From NCBI RefSeq assembly GCF_037392515.1, contig NC_090290.1, forward strand, positions 58,044,753 through 58,108,752: a stretch of DNA of 64,000 nt, in the 5' to 3' direction. The position numbers and the translations under genes are program-made. Numbering within the stretch: position 1 is the stretch's first letter; each line of letters begins with the position of its first letter. The notes under the pieces were generated by a model. It saw nothing but the letters and a program-made list of their open reading frames with translations, made no database searches and was not told where the DNA came from. Below are positions 37,001 through 47,790 of this stretch, piece after piece. This DNA is from Haliotis asinina (lineage: Eukaryota; Mollusca; Gastropoda; Lepetellida; Haliotidae).

Positions 37001-39121
37001 GACATACCTGGTAGCTAAGCATGTTAACCAGCTGACTGACGTACATGCTAATAAGGACGTTAAACAGCTGACTGACGTACATGCTAATAAGGATGTTAAC
37101 CAGCTGACTGACATACATGTTAATAAGGACGTTAACCAGCTGACTGACATACCTGGTAGCTAAGCATGTTAAGCAGCTGACTGACATACCTGGTAGCTAA
37201 GCATGTTAACCAGCTGACTGACGTACATGCTAATAAGGATGTTAACTAGCTGACTGACGTACCTGCTAATAAGGATGTTAACCAGCTGACTGACGTACAT
37301 GCTAATAAGGACGTTAACCAGCTGACTGACATACCTGATATCTAAGGACGTTAACCAGCTGACTGACATACCTGATATCTAAGGACGTGAACCAGCTGAC
37401 TGACGTACATGCTAATAAGGATGTTAACTAGCTGACTGACGTACCTGCTAATAAGGATGTTAACCAGCTGACTGACGTACATGCTAATAAGGACGTTAAC
37501 CAGCTGACTGATATACCTGACATCTAAGGACGTTAACCAGCTGACTGACATACCTGATATCTAAGGACGTTAACCAGCTGACTGACGTACCTGATATCTA
37601 AGGATGTTAACCAGCTGACTGACGTACATGATATCTAAGGATGTTAACCAGCTGACTCACGTACATGCTAATAAGGACGTTAACCAGCTGACTGACATAC
37701 CTGATGTCTAAGGACGTTAACAGGCTGACTGACATACCTGATATCTAAGGATGTTAACCAGCTGACTGACGTACATGGTAGCTAAGCATGTTAACCAGCT
37801 GACTGACATACCTGATATCAAAGGATGTTAACCAGCTGACTGACGTACATGCTAATAAGGACGTTAACCAGCTGACTGACGTACATGCTAATAAGGATGT
37901 TAACTAGCTGACTGACGTACATGCTAATAAGGATGTTAACTAGCTGACTGACATACCTGGTAGCTAAGCATGTTAACCAGCTGACTGACATACCTGGTAG
38001 CTAAGCATGTTAACCAGCTGACTGACGTACATGCTAATAAGGACGTTAACCAGCTGACTGACGTACATGCTAATAAGGATGTTAACCAGCTGACTGACAT
38101 ACATGCTAATAAGGACGTTAACCAGCTGACTGACATACCTGGTAGCTAAGCATGTTAACCAGCTGACTGACATACCTGGTAGCTAAGCATGTTAACCAGC
38201 TGACTGACGTACATGCTAATAAGGATGTTAACCAGCTGACTGACGTACATGCTAATAAGCATGTTAACCAGCTGACTGACATACCTGGTTGCTAAGGATG
38301 TTAACCAGCTGACTGACATACCTGGTAGCTAAGCATGTTAACCAGCTGACTGACGTACATGCTAATAAGGATGTTAACCAGCTGACTGACGTACATGCTA
38401 ATAAGGATGTTAACCAGCTGACTGACATACCTGGTTGCTAAGGATGTTAACCAGCTGACTGACGTACATGCTAATAAGGACGTTAACCAGCTGACTGACG
38501 TACATGCTAATAAGGATGTTAACCAGCTGACTGACGTACATGCTAATAAGGATGTTAACCAGCTGACTGACATACCTGGTTGCTAAGGATGTTAACCAGC
38601 TGACTGACGTACATGCTAATAAGGACGTTAACCAGCTGACTGACGTACATGCTAATAAGGATGTTAACCAGCTGACTGACATACCTGATATCTAAGCATG
38701 TTAACCAGCTGACTGACATACCTGGTAGCTAAGCATGTTAACCAGCTGACTGACATACATGCTAATAAGGATGTTAACCAGCTGACTGACGTACATGCTA
38801 ATAAGGACGTTAACCAGCTGACTGACGTACCTGATATCTAAGGACGTTAACAGGCTGACATATATCTGATATCTAAGGATGTTAACTAGCTGACTGACGT
38901 ACATGCTAATAAGGACGTTAACCAGCTGACTGACATATCTGATGTCTAAGGACGTTAACAGGCTGACTGACATACCTGATATCTAAGGATGTTAACTAGC
39001 TGACTGACGTACATGCTAATAAGGATGTTGACTAGCTGACTGACATACATGCTAATAAGGACGTTAACCAGCTGACTGACATACCTGGTTGCTAAGGATG
39101 TTAACCAGCTGACTTACATAC

Positions 39122-39205
39122 CTGGTTGCTAAGGATGTTGGCTCCACATGCCAGATGAGGATACAAGACTGACAGGCCACGGCCAATACCGACGCTGAAT
39201 TAGGC
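39122..39205 (-). CDS. AAAS: AAAS exon: WD blade ([16 protein letters not shown])
   Basis: The acceptor is tgtctactctag and the donor ACCAG|GTATGTAAGT; the exon is 84 bases. It encodes [18 protein letters not shown] followed by [10 protein letters not shown]. Together with the preceding exon it gives [17 protein letters not shown], a hallmark of aladin. The last codons (ACA TCC TTA GCA ACC AG) and the first intron bases are the template-like first unit of the giant array, which begins with no gap at the splice site. Confidence 0.93.
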
Positions 39206-40599
39206 CTAGAGTAGACACAAACATATACATGAAGAAAGCCATCCACAACACACTAACACTATGTATCTTGTATGACAAAATGGAGAACATACTTGAGAAG
39301 CATCCTTGATAATTTCAAGGGCATATATAAACTATAAATCTCCATTATGCCCTGGATGCAGCTATGGCTTGCCTCGATTTTCTTACCTGCCTTGGCTGGC
39401 TTTTTCTCCAATCAGGTGTCTACGCTAGGAAGTTGAGCATACCAATCACAACTCACTTTCACTTCGTAAATTAACTAACCTATTAAACTTGGCAACACAA
39501 ATGATGCAGAGGTACTCTGAAAGATGTAGAAGGAGTTCTTGCAAATATTTTGTAAACATCCAGACCTGTCAATTTGTTTCTATGATTTCCCCCAAATCTG
39601 AGCCGCACTGCAAACAGACCACCGTGGCTGCGATCACTGTCTTTGTTGACATCGGTTGTAATTGGCTACTGTGAAAATGTGGAGCCAGTAAAGGAGGTAA
39701 TAACATTATCAGGCTGTGTCATAGATGCATCTAGGGTATAGTGGAGATTTATCGTAACGTATACCCTGTAGACTATCAGGGATGCTTAACAAGTGAAGTA
39801 AACAGTCATTAGTTACATAAGATTAATCAACTGGATGGAAGATTCTGATTAAACTGAAACAAAACTATAATGTAATTTTCTGAATAAAATTGATATTTCT
39901 CCTGACTCACTCTCATTATAATTTTCTCCTTGAACACTTGAAATCCGTTTGAGTGTTCCCTTCTTGAAGAGGTAGTACAATTACACTTACTTTGGAATCC
40001 TTTTGCCCTTGAGCCCCTTATTGGTCACATGACCTGCCATGTTTGTCACTCTCTCCGACTTCAAGTCCGACACATGATATAAACGTGCAATAAGTAGGGC
40101 AGTTGGGAGGCTTAGCAGCATGAGTCAAAATAAGTACAAAATATCAATTCTACTCTGAAAATTACACATTTATTCTTATCCTGACTCATGCTTATCATGT
40201 TTTCACAATCTGTCGGAACCTGTGATGGGTCAAGCTGACTTTGAAGTATTGATCCCGTTCTTCCAAAATTCATCCCTTACTCAAGAGTCCACATCATGTC
40301 AGACGTGTCTTCGTTTGAAGTGACTGCTGACGTGTCTGTGTGGATATACAGATTGACTGCATCCTGCTAGTGTCTAATGCAGCTTTCCTTCAAGATTTCC
40401 ATAATCAAGATAAGTTGTGACCATTCTCATGTGCAAGTATCTCCTTTTCAAGTACAGGGACATAATCACTCATGCTAGCCTGTTCGAGATGTACGTATGG
40501 CCTCTCAATCATTTTACTCTGTGTAGTGTCTTGGTCTCTACAAGTCATGAAAGGGTGAGTGTAAGTCAGTGCCCTTGTGGCACCATCAGTCGTTGTGCT

Positions 40600-40960
40600 A
40601 CAAGAAGTGACCCAAACTGGTGAATGTCAGTCCTCTGTGGCCATATCTCTGAGGTAGTGATTGGCAAATACCGTAATTGATTCCCAAAAACAGCCCTCCA
40701 TTACTGTTGCATGCAAGCAATTTCCATGTAGATGCCAGGGCTCTCACTTCGTGAGGATTTGAGGTTCACAAAGGTTCAAGTCCCACTGCTTTATAGGCCC
40801 TGAGTTTAATGACTCTCACTCTCACTGAGATCATATTCTGTGATATTTCCGTAGGTGTCTCAGTAGATAAGGGGATGAATAGGGAGCTTGACTGATGTGA
40901 AGGATGCATGCCTTGCTTGTTCAGCTCCCAGCTGCAACCTCGTTGTCAAGGTGATCTCCC
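40600..40960 (-). pseudogene. Tyrosine recombinase remnant, family A copy 2
   Basis: Aligned at DNA level with 52180-52560: shared words include gtggccatatctctgaggta/gtggctatgtctcgcagata, caattgattcccaaaa and gctttata(g/t)g(c/a)cctgag. It lacks a continuous frame. Confidence 0.55.
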
Positions 40961-41208
40961 CCATCCTTGTGGTGATGCATCTACATAGAGATGAGTCTTG
41001 TAGTCCGGCTGTGTCAAATAAGTTTCTGTGTAAATGTTCAATCTGTGAGTTCACCATAGCAGATATGGTTTCAGTGTGTCCAGTAGGGCTATCAGGTGAG
41101 AATTCAGGAACCATTGTAATGGGTGTAACTCAGGGTCATATCCGGAGCTGAGGTGAGAAAAATCCTGAATCTTGGTCAGAAGATTCTCCAGGACTACAAA
41201 GTGATTCA

Positions 41209-41335
41209 GTGGAGTGGGTTAACCTAACCCTAACCCAGTGGAGTGGGTTAACCTAACCCTAACCCAGTGGAGTGGGTTGACCTAACCCTAACCCAGTGGA
41301 GTGGGTTAACCTAACCCTAACCCAGTGGAGTGAGG
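41209..41335 (+). repeat. 29-bp minisatellite with telomere-like core
   Basis: About 4.5 copies of gtggagtgggttaacctaac + cctaaccca, with starts at 41209, 41238 and 41267 (29-base period). Each carries two to three CCTAAC(C) hexamers, that is (TTAGGG)-like on the other strand. Confidence 0.85.
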
Positions 41336-41406
41336 AATCGAATCCCTAGGAATTGTAGATCCTGTTCAGGATCAGGCTCCAGCTCTGATTTTAGTAGATT
41401 TCCAGG

Positions 41407-41769
41407 TCATCTGAGCTGTTTGAGCAGTCTGATGGTGAAGTCCAGCTGCAGTCTCAGTTGGCTTACCATATGATGTACTTGAATGCTTTCGTCCACATAA
41501 AAAGCACTTCGTAGCCCTTGACAATATAGGTAGGTCATGATGGGTTTGGTTACCTGAACAAACAACCAAGGGGCTGATGATATTCCAAATGGTAGGACAA
41601 TGACCTGGAAGTGATGACCGTTGAATAAGAAGCGCAGATACTTCCTGGATTCAGGATGTATCCGGATGTACAGGTAGATCAATGTTTGCGAGGTAATCCG
41701 CCAGGTGAATGAGATGTTGGAACTGTGGTAGGTGGATGATCTTGAACCTTTCTGGTTGGAGTAGATCAT
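41407..41769 (-). pseudogene. DIRS-like reverse transcriptase fragment
   Basis: The - strand frame encodes HPESRKYLRFLFNGHHFQVI, then VLPFGISSAPWLFVQVTKP and a YVDES motif. The LPFG-x-S-x-AP...F...TKP order followed by Y-x-D-D is RT motifs 4 and 5. Here the second catalytic aspartate is replaced (VDE instead of an x-DD), so the enzyme would be dead even if complete. Only about 120 residues remain. Confidence 0.75.
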
Positions 41770-41924
41770 CCTTGTTGAATTCCTTCATACTGTAGATGAG
41801 CCTGAACCTTTCCTTGGAATTTTTCTTGGTACAAGAAAAATTGGGGAGAAGAATCCGGCCATGAGATTCTGCAGATCTAATTCCTTGACTGCTCCTTTTT
41901 CGTGTAAGAACAATATGATGTCGG

Positions 41925-42639
41925 CTAATTTATCCACTCAATCCTGTGCATACACGAAGAGGGCTGTGTCTCTTGTAAGAGGCTGTGTAGTTGGATCCTG
42001 TACCATGTCTTTAGTATCTTAGAGACGTATTCGTCGTGGAGGATGCTCAATTTTTGCAGAAGCACTGCAGACATCCACCCATTTGTGACAGTTGTACAGG
42101 AATGTGAACCTTTCCAAACCCGATCTTCAGCATTTCCTCGCTTTTGCACTCCTGGAAGGGCATCCTTTCCCAAGGGAGCTCTTGTTCCAGAATACTTCTT
42201 GTCCCTGACTTTCTGAACTCTGGAATGTTTTGATTTGTTGGAGTAGTGCTGAGACGTCTTTTGTATGACGATGACCAAAGTATCAATGGACTGGATCATC
42301 ATGACTTCCCGAGAGTTGTGAGTAACTGTCTTGGCGATGTCCTCACTCCCTCCACCAAAGACTGTCGATGATGACCAAGGGACCTGTAGTAGCGGCTTGA
42401 TAAACACACCATTCTAAGACGATGCCGGACTTCATTGAACGTGAGCGTTCATCCAGTGCTTCCTCTTCCTCTGAGAGTGCAATTACTAATGAAGGTCCTG
42501 CACACAAGGCTACTGTTATCACTGATGACTGTAGTTTCCCCTCCTCTGATATGTGGCGCTCCATGGTGTTCATCATAGGCTCCGTGAACTGCTGCATGAA
42601 AAGCCCTGTGTCGCAAGTCACATCCATTGAGTGAAGCAC
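41925..42639 (-). pseudogene. Gag-like ORF1 remnants, family A copy 2
   Basis: Overlapping - strand frames contain MQQFTEPMMNTMERHISEEG (42343-42639), VPWSSSTVFGGGSEDIAKTV and NSREVMMIQSIDTL (41925-42407). All are homologous to ORF1 in the 53.9-55.8 kb copy. A frameshift near 42350 and a deletion separate them. Confidence 0.68.
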
Positions 42640-43739
42640 AGGTCCGGTGACAGTTACTGAAGGTCTAGAAGCTTAGACCACTGAGAATGAGATGCCTTAC
42701 TGATGACTGGTACTTCAGGAAGCGGTAAGAGGAGGCTCATCACATGTCGATCTCATCCAGTGGGCGATCTCCTCACCGAAGGGCCTCAATGTAGAGCTGG
42801 CACATGCCTTCAAAAAAGTTCTAGAGACTGAAGACTTCATCGTGGATGGCTTCAGCTTCTTAAAATTGTGATGACCCTAAGTCCGCGGATGGCCTCTTGG
42901 CTGCTACCTGTATAGTGTCATGACTCTGCCCCTGTGGTATGCCAGACTAGAAACTTATAGATCAGCAGCAGTTAGCACATGGTAACTAGATGCATTATCA
43001 ACTGTTTTACCTGAAATGATGTGAGAGTACCTTCTTATTTTGTCCTTTGTACATCTATCAACAGAAAACAAGTATAGACTAAATTTAGTATCAGACAAAT
43101 TCTTAAACAGCAAACACTGGAAGAACTTACAACTGTGCAAGATGGACATGACTAATGAGGATCAGCCACAGACAGCAGGTACCTACACTGGGAGCACGAT
43201 TTCACTGAATGAAAATAAAGTTTCACATGATGAAACACATGTCCAAAAACATGTAAAATACATAAATATAGCACTAATTCCATAACATATTGATAAGAAA
43301 TACCCACAAAATGCTATTTACAGTGAAATTTTAATTAGGGATTAAAATATAAAAGGATATAAATGCTGTATAGGGACACCAAGACGCCTCCAACTGTCTT
43401 GCAGGGCAATGGAGGAGTGAGTGCAAGTATGGCAGGTCATGTGACTGATAAGGGCGCCAAGGGCAAATGGGAGGCTACTTGTGTACATCTTCAAGAAGGG
43501 AACTGCAAAGGGATTTCAGGTGTTCCACTGTCCTTGCATAGAGGGAAGAGATCAGCATAAAACGCATGAGTCAGGATAAGGAAAACTAAACACTATTACA
43601 TAACCAGTTGACCTTCAACAGTTGCACACAGGTCAAGTATAACTATCACAGCAACATGGAACGACTTCCACTTGGGTTTGTTAGACTACGTTGGTTAACA
43701 ATTAATACTGAGCCTATGTGTTTTTAGATGGCAAGAAAC

Positions 43740-44380
43740 AGAAATTGACCCAAATGGAACAAGGACATGGACACAACAGAACAAGGAGATGGACACAATG
43801 GAACACTAAACAAGGAGATGGACACAATGGAAAAAGGAGAAGGACACAATGGAACACTAAACAAGGAGATGGACACAATGGAACAAGGAGAAGGACACAA
43901 TGGGACAAGAAACATGGAGATGGACATGACAGAACAAGCAACAAGGAGATGGGCACAATGGAACAATAGAGACAAGGACACAATGGAACAAGAAAGATGG
44001 AGACTGACACCACAGAACAAGCAACAAGGAGATGGACACAATGGAAATCTAAACAAGGAGATGGACACAATGGAACAAGGAGAAGGACAAAATGGAACAA
44101 GAAACAAAGAGATGAACACAATTAAACAAGACACAAGGAGATGGACACAATGGACCAAGGAGGACATAATGAAACAAGAAACATGGAGATGGACACGACA
44201 AAACAAGCGACAAGGAGATGGACACGACAAAACAAGCGACAAGGAGATGGACACAAAGGAACAAAAGAGACAAGGACACAATGGAACAAGAAAGATGGAG
44301 ATTGACACCACAGAACAAGCAACAAGGAGATGGACACAATGGAAAACTAAACATGGAGATGGACAAAACAGAACATGATA
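43740..44380. repeat. GA-rich minisatellite beside the AAAS exon 6 donor
   Basis: Imperfect 20-33-base units (acaaggagatggacacaatg, gaacaaggagaaggacacaa, gaaacatggagatggacatg) run to within about 10 bases of the donor at 44387. Strand composition is strongly skewed (purine-rich + strand). Open frames on both strands (for example 203 codons +, 219 codons -) are products of the repeat and are not genes. A higher-order doubling is visible: gacaaaacaagcgacaagga occurs twice near 44197 and 44225. Confidence 0.85.
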
Positions 44381-44387
44381 CACTCAC

Positions 44388-44546
44388 TGCCATGCTAAGT
44401 CTGCTACATTCTTCTGTAGTTTGTGCTTGAGGATGGGCATGAGGTTGTTGCTGCCAGTATGCACTCTGATGGAGTCGTCCTGCAAGGAGTATGCCACTTT
44501 GATGCTGTGGGGGTGCCAGGCAAATGCCCGCACTGGACTGCACTGC
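44388..44546 (-). CDS. AAAS: AAAS exon: first WD blade (FAWHPH)
   Basis: The acceptor is tgtttgctgtag and the donor TGGCA|GTGAGT; the exon is 159 bases. It encodes QCSPVRAFAWHPHSIKVAYS, then LQDDSIRVHTGS and LKHKLQKNVADLAW. This matches aladin's RVFAWHPH...DDS-x-RVY...LKH-x-LQ-x-NVA-x-LAW. The one base at each side completes W and Q codons with its neighbours. Confidence 0.93.
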
Positions 44547-44744
44547 CTACAGCAAACACTAACTGTGTGAGCTTCCCAGGAAAAACACACACACAAAAGT
44601 TGTTTTCAAAATATTGATTGCTCTTCTAGTATGTATCCAAAATATAATTGCAATACTTTCAATCCAGGCATTATAAACATTATTCTTATTATTGGTAATT
44701 AGGTACACATATCTACCACACAAACTTGCAAACATGTCACTTAC

Positions 44745-44791
44745 CAATCAGCGACTGACGTATAGCTGGATACAAGGTCCTCATTGGATAA
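44745..44791 (-). CDS. AAAS: AAAS micro-exon (47 bp)
   Basis: The acceptor is aactgtcggcag-type (ctgtcggcag) and the donor GATTG|GTAAGT. It encodes LSNEDLVSSYTSVAD and two bases of a tryptophan codon. It fits aladin's LR-x-EDLI...F...T-NW segment between LFPHLS and the first WD blade. Phase 0 on entry and 2 on exit agree with both neighbours. Confidence 0.88.
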
Positions 44792-44819
44792 CTGCCGACA
44801 GAAATGTCCATTACTTTTA

Positions 44820-45160
44820 TACTTAACAACATTCCACTTGCAACATATGTCATATTTGGAATTTCACTTTCTCAGTAAAGTACAAATTCTAGCACCTTTT
44901 TTGGTTGAGTCCCATCCGGGAATCGAACCCGCACCCACAGAGTCAGGCACCTTATCGCCAGCACACAAAGTCAGACACCTAGCCCGCTCAGCCACCGCGA
45001 CTTCCACAAAATGAAAGTCGGACAACTAGTAGTCTAGACTGCATACTTTGTGTACCCCTCTGATAAGTGTGAATTGGCACGGCTCCCACGGCTGAAAGCT
45101 ATGATTACACGAAGCCATTTAGAAAGTGGTCAAATGCAACACTTGTTTAATGCCAAGCAT
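44820..45160 (-). mobile_element. tRNA-derived SINE, reverse copy
   Basis: Reverse complement of the SINE at 6015-6320: B box complement gggaatcgaacccgcac, A box complement cccgctcagccaccgcgact, and the shared flanks cttccacaaaatgaaagtcg and gtacccctctgataagtgtg. A third partial copy of its end (cacatgtcatatatggcatt, cactttctcagta) lies near 60980-61015. It is in an AAAS intron directly upstream of the 47-bp exon. Confidence 0.75.
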
Positions 45161-45879
45161 ACAAATATTCTCGCTATAATGACAAAAGGGGGGTGTAATA
45201 CAAAACAGTGACATCAAAGTATGTATTGGCACTGATGGGGTCTGTCGACAATTTATAAAGAAAGAGATGTAACATAGTCAACTCATACTTTCAATCCACA
45301 ACATAATATCAGTCAAGGCCACAGATTTACCTACAAAATAGCAACAGACATAGATGATAAAAATCAAAGCTGTTACCAGTAACATATCTGCAATGATAAC
45401 TTCATGTTACATCAGAAGTAGTGCCTAATCTCCCTTTAATATTTCGTAAGTATGCACAAAGTGAATGTATGAACAAGTGTGGCATCCTTGTCTAATGTCT
45501 ACAAATCTACAAATACAAATCTGTAAAGGTTTTGAATTCTTTGAAGAATGTTCTTGGGGTACATATAAACATGTCCATTTCAAAATACCATGACAGTTAC
45601 TTCAATTTTACAAAACGAAAAACTTGTTTTTGGGTTGTGAGACTACCGCTACAGAACCCTGCCAGAACCCCCTACAGCCAAGAATGGTAACTCCAGCTGC
45701 CTACTTTGAACCTCACTTTTCACGCTGAATGTATCAGACAGAATGTGGGGAGATAGGTGATCTTACGCAAAAGGCGAACATTCTTCAAAGAACTCATAAA
45801 CTCTACAGGCTTGTATAACTCTTCTTCAGAAGAAGACCACCTTGGGTACATACACGCAGACCCGTGAAGGTCCTGGGAT

Positions 45880-46110
45880 AGAACAGGCCTTCAGCAACCC
45901 ATGCTTGCCATAAAAGGCGACTATGCTTGTCGTAACAGGTGACTAAAGTGATCAGATGGTCAGAATAGCTGACTTGGTTGACACATGTCATCGGTTCCCA
46001 ATTGCGCAGATCGATGCTCATATTGTTGATCACTGGATTGTCTGGTCCAGACTAGATTATTTTGCAGACCGCCGCCATATAGCTGGAATATTGCTAAGTG
46101 CGATGTAAAA
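45880..46110 (+). repeat. Dispersed tggtccagac/gaccgccgc SINE
   Basis: The best-preserved copy in the window: ggtgactaaagtgatcagat, ggtcagaatagctgacttgg, tgacacatgtcatcggttcc, then attgtctggtccagac, cagaccgccgccatatagct and ggaatattgctaagtgcgat. Confidence 0.65.
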
Positions 46111-46639
46111 CTGAACTCACTGACATGCAAGCATAAGACAGACTCCCTATGATTTGAGAATCGGGAGAGACATTCTGTCTGACTAACGTACACTTCTCCA
46201 ATCAAAGCCGAGAGACAGAAACACTCTTACCTAGTCACCTGACACCTGATGCCAATCAGGCAAGGGCATGGCAATGAGGGGTGAAAGGAGCCATGCTCAT
46301 ATATCACTGGCAAATTAACAATGACTAACGTAAGTCCCATCCCCAATCATCCAATGGAAAGAATGTATGCATTCAGTGTGAAATATTTCACTCGTAATCC
46401 CAAACCAGTGAAGCGTGGATCAGGGAGGAAAACAGTGGCTATAGAGTAGATTGATGGTATAGCCAATAAGCAGGGAAAAAAACACCACCAATATTAATAC
46501 CAGTACCCGATAACCACTGCGGAATGTCACCATAACACACCAACAGGAAGTAAAAATCAATCGTGACCTCGAAAGCTCATTCCGATAGAGTCATGAGTCT
46601 CAAGAGTATTGTCTGGCCAAATTGAGCATGTTCACATTA

Positions 46640-47288
46640 GTGTTTGTGCAGCTGATGGTGGCGGAAGACCAAACTCAGTTGGCTCCTAACAGCCGCTGAG
46701 CAGATCTCCTCAATGGGCAGTGCCACGGCATATGCCTTTGATGAAGCTACTGCCCTAACCAAATGAGCCTTTAACCTCTAAGGAATGGTTAACCCTTCGT
46801 CAGTGTAACTCATACAAATGGCAGAGACAAGCAGTCTAGCTATAGTCTGCTTGTTCACTGGAAGACCAGCCTTACCTCTGCCATAACAGCAGAACAGCTG
46901 CTTATCCTACTTGATAGCAGCAGTGCATTTGATATAAGTTTTAACAGCATTTATGGACATCTAAGACGTGAGCACTTCAAAGATAGGTACCGGACGATGG
47001 AGGCTGAAGGAAAGCTGGCAGTTCAATAGGCACCATTATGTGAAAGAAATCCACAATCTTATGGTTGGTAAAAGTCTGGCAACTGAGTGTCTCTGACTCT
47101 GACTACTGACTCTGTCCCTGGAGTAGCCCCTGATAGCAGACATGGCTAAAAGTGGCTTCCAACCACGACTGTAAGAACTCCAGCACTTCAACTACAGTTG
47201 AAGAATAGGGATTGACAATTCCTCTGCTGATACACCAGTGTGTATAACAAGCCCATATATCTTCATATTCAATGCATTTCGAATCCAT
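46640..47288 (-). pseudogene. Tyrosine recombinase remnant, family B
   Basis: The N-terminal part (47103-47288) reads EDIWACYTHWCISRGIVNPY and VEVLEFLQSWLEATF, the usual W..Y..WC..RG.......EVLEFL of DIRS recombinase N-termini. The catalytic part (about 46640-46990) aligns at DNA level with the clearer copy at 48549-49019. Stops and a gap separate them. Confidence 0.62.
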
Positions 47289-47448
47289 TCATGTAGCCAG
47301 AATTGTGTTTGGAGCAGCAGCAGAAATCCCTCTTGCTTGGAGGACGCTGGAGCCTCGCTGGTTCGTCACCCCAGAGGCAAATTGATCTACCTGGAACAAC
47401 CAGAAACAACTGGGATATAATCCTGAATATCCCCCAATCTAGCATCTA

Positions 47449-47790
47449 CTAGGAAGGGGCTAGAATACGCCGCTTTGACAGAGCAACAACAGAGTTGTCT
47501 ACCCCTGGAAGATAAACAAGCAACACCCAAAGTGGAACTGGCTGCAAGACAGAAGAAACTGCCATGCTTCCTGCAGGAGTGACGGAGATTCTGTGCTGCC
47601 TTGCTTGATGATTTACATCATAGCCATCTGGTTGTCCACTTCTAGATGCACCACACAACCACGAGCAAACTCCATAATGCTTTCGGACACCTGGCAGACT
47701 GCTCTCCATCCTAATACATTGATGTGCAGGCTGACTTCCCGCTCTGACCAAAGGCCTGAGAACAATGTTTACCTTAGGCCTAAAACTTAG
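47449..47790 (-). pseudogene. RNase H tail fragment, family B
   Basis: The - strand frame contains PAGSMAVSSVLQPVPLWVLL, then VYLPGVDNSVVALSKR. The YLPG-x-x-N-x-x-A-x-x-LSR pattern is the end of the DIRS/LTR-type RNase H domain just before the recombinase. The upstream part of this ORF, to 47943, is read from the terminal repeat of the neighbouring element. Confidence 0.6.

Larger units (their letters stand above)
21489..39121 (-). other. 17.6-kb AAAS intron made of minisatellite
   Basis: The intron starts at the donor CCAG|GTATGTAAGT beside 39122 and ends at the acceptor ttgcag beside 21488. Apart from about 65 bases next to the acceptor, it is tandem repeat throughout. No inserted mobile element or embedded gene was recognised inside it. 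The numerous 60-200-residue ORFs of type [12 protein letters not shown] and [12 protein letters not shown] (both - strand) are readings of the repeat. Confidence 0.88.
22440..39121. repeat. Giant 36/37-bp minisatellite containing an exon end and 5' splice site
   Basis: About 460 units. On the + strand two main forms alternate: 36 bases (gttaaccagctgactgacgt + acatgctaataaggac) and 37 bases (gttaaccagctgactgacat + acctggtagctaagcat). A further form has cctgatatctaagg. Read on the - strand, the 37-base form is TTAGC(T/A)ACCAG|GTATGTCAGTCAGCTGGTTAAC, which repeats the last bases of the exon at 39122-39205 and its donor. The first unit after the exon differs from the exon junction only by A to C in GTATGT-A/C-AGT. 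Multi-kilobase blocks are duplicated within it. Confidence 0.93.
39895..43590 (-). mobile_element. DIRS-like retroelement, family A copy 2 (decayed)
   Basis: Inverted termini: 39895-40100 (tctcctgactcactctc, tgaaatccgtttgagtgttc, ccttcttgaaga, gtcacatgacctgccat) match the reverse complement of about 43400-43590 (ggcaggtcatgtgac, tcttcaagaagggaac, gcatgagtcaggataagg). A second cttatcctgactcatgctta copy lies at 40175. Internal order on the - strand is Gag-like ORF1 (42639-41925), RT (41769-41407) and recombinase remnants (40960-40600). A 29-bp telomere-like minisatellite (41209-41335) interrupts it. Confidence 0.7.
45500..47784 (-). mobile_element. DIRS-like element, family B, decayed copy
   Basis: A family B terminus (aatctgtaaaggttttgaat, cttggggtacatataaac) lies near 45500-45650 and another fragment near 45770-45870. 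The - strand carries an RNase H tail (about 47449-47790), the recombinase N-terminus (47103-47288) and its catalytic part (46640-46990). A tggtccagac SINE is embedded at 45880-46110. Frames are broken throughout. Confidence 0.6.

Noticed and set aside
23736-39000. Dozens of ORFs encoding [12 protein letters not shown] / [12 protein letters not shown] repeats
   Set aside because: They are readings of the 36/37-bp minisatellite inside an intron, on the same strand as AAAS but not joined to its exons.
21553-39121. CRISPR-like array (regular repeat of about 36 bases)
   Set aside because: There are no unique spacers, the units are contiguous, and the array sits in a split eukaryotic gene.
43718-44543. 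Periodic ORFs on both strands (MDTMEQGEGHNGT and CPSPCLVFHCVHLLV types)
   Set aside because: Products of the GA-rich minisatellite; only 44388-44546 on the - strand is a real exon.
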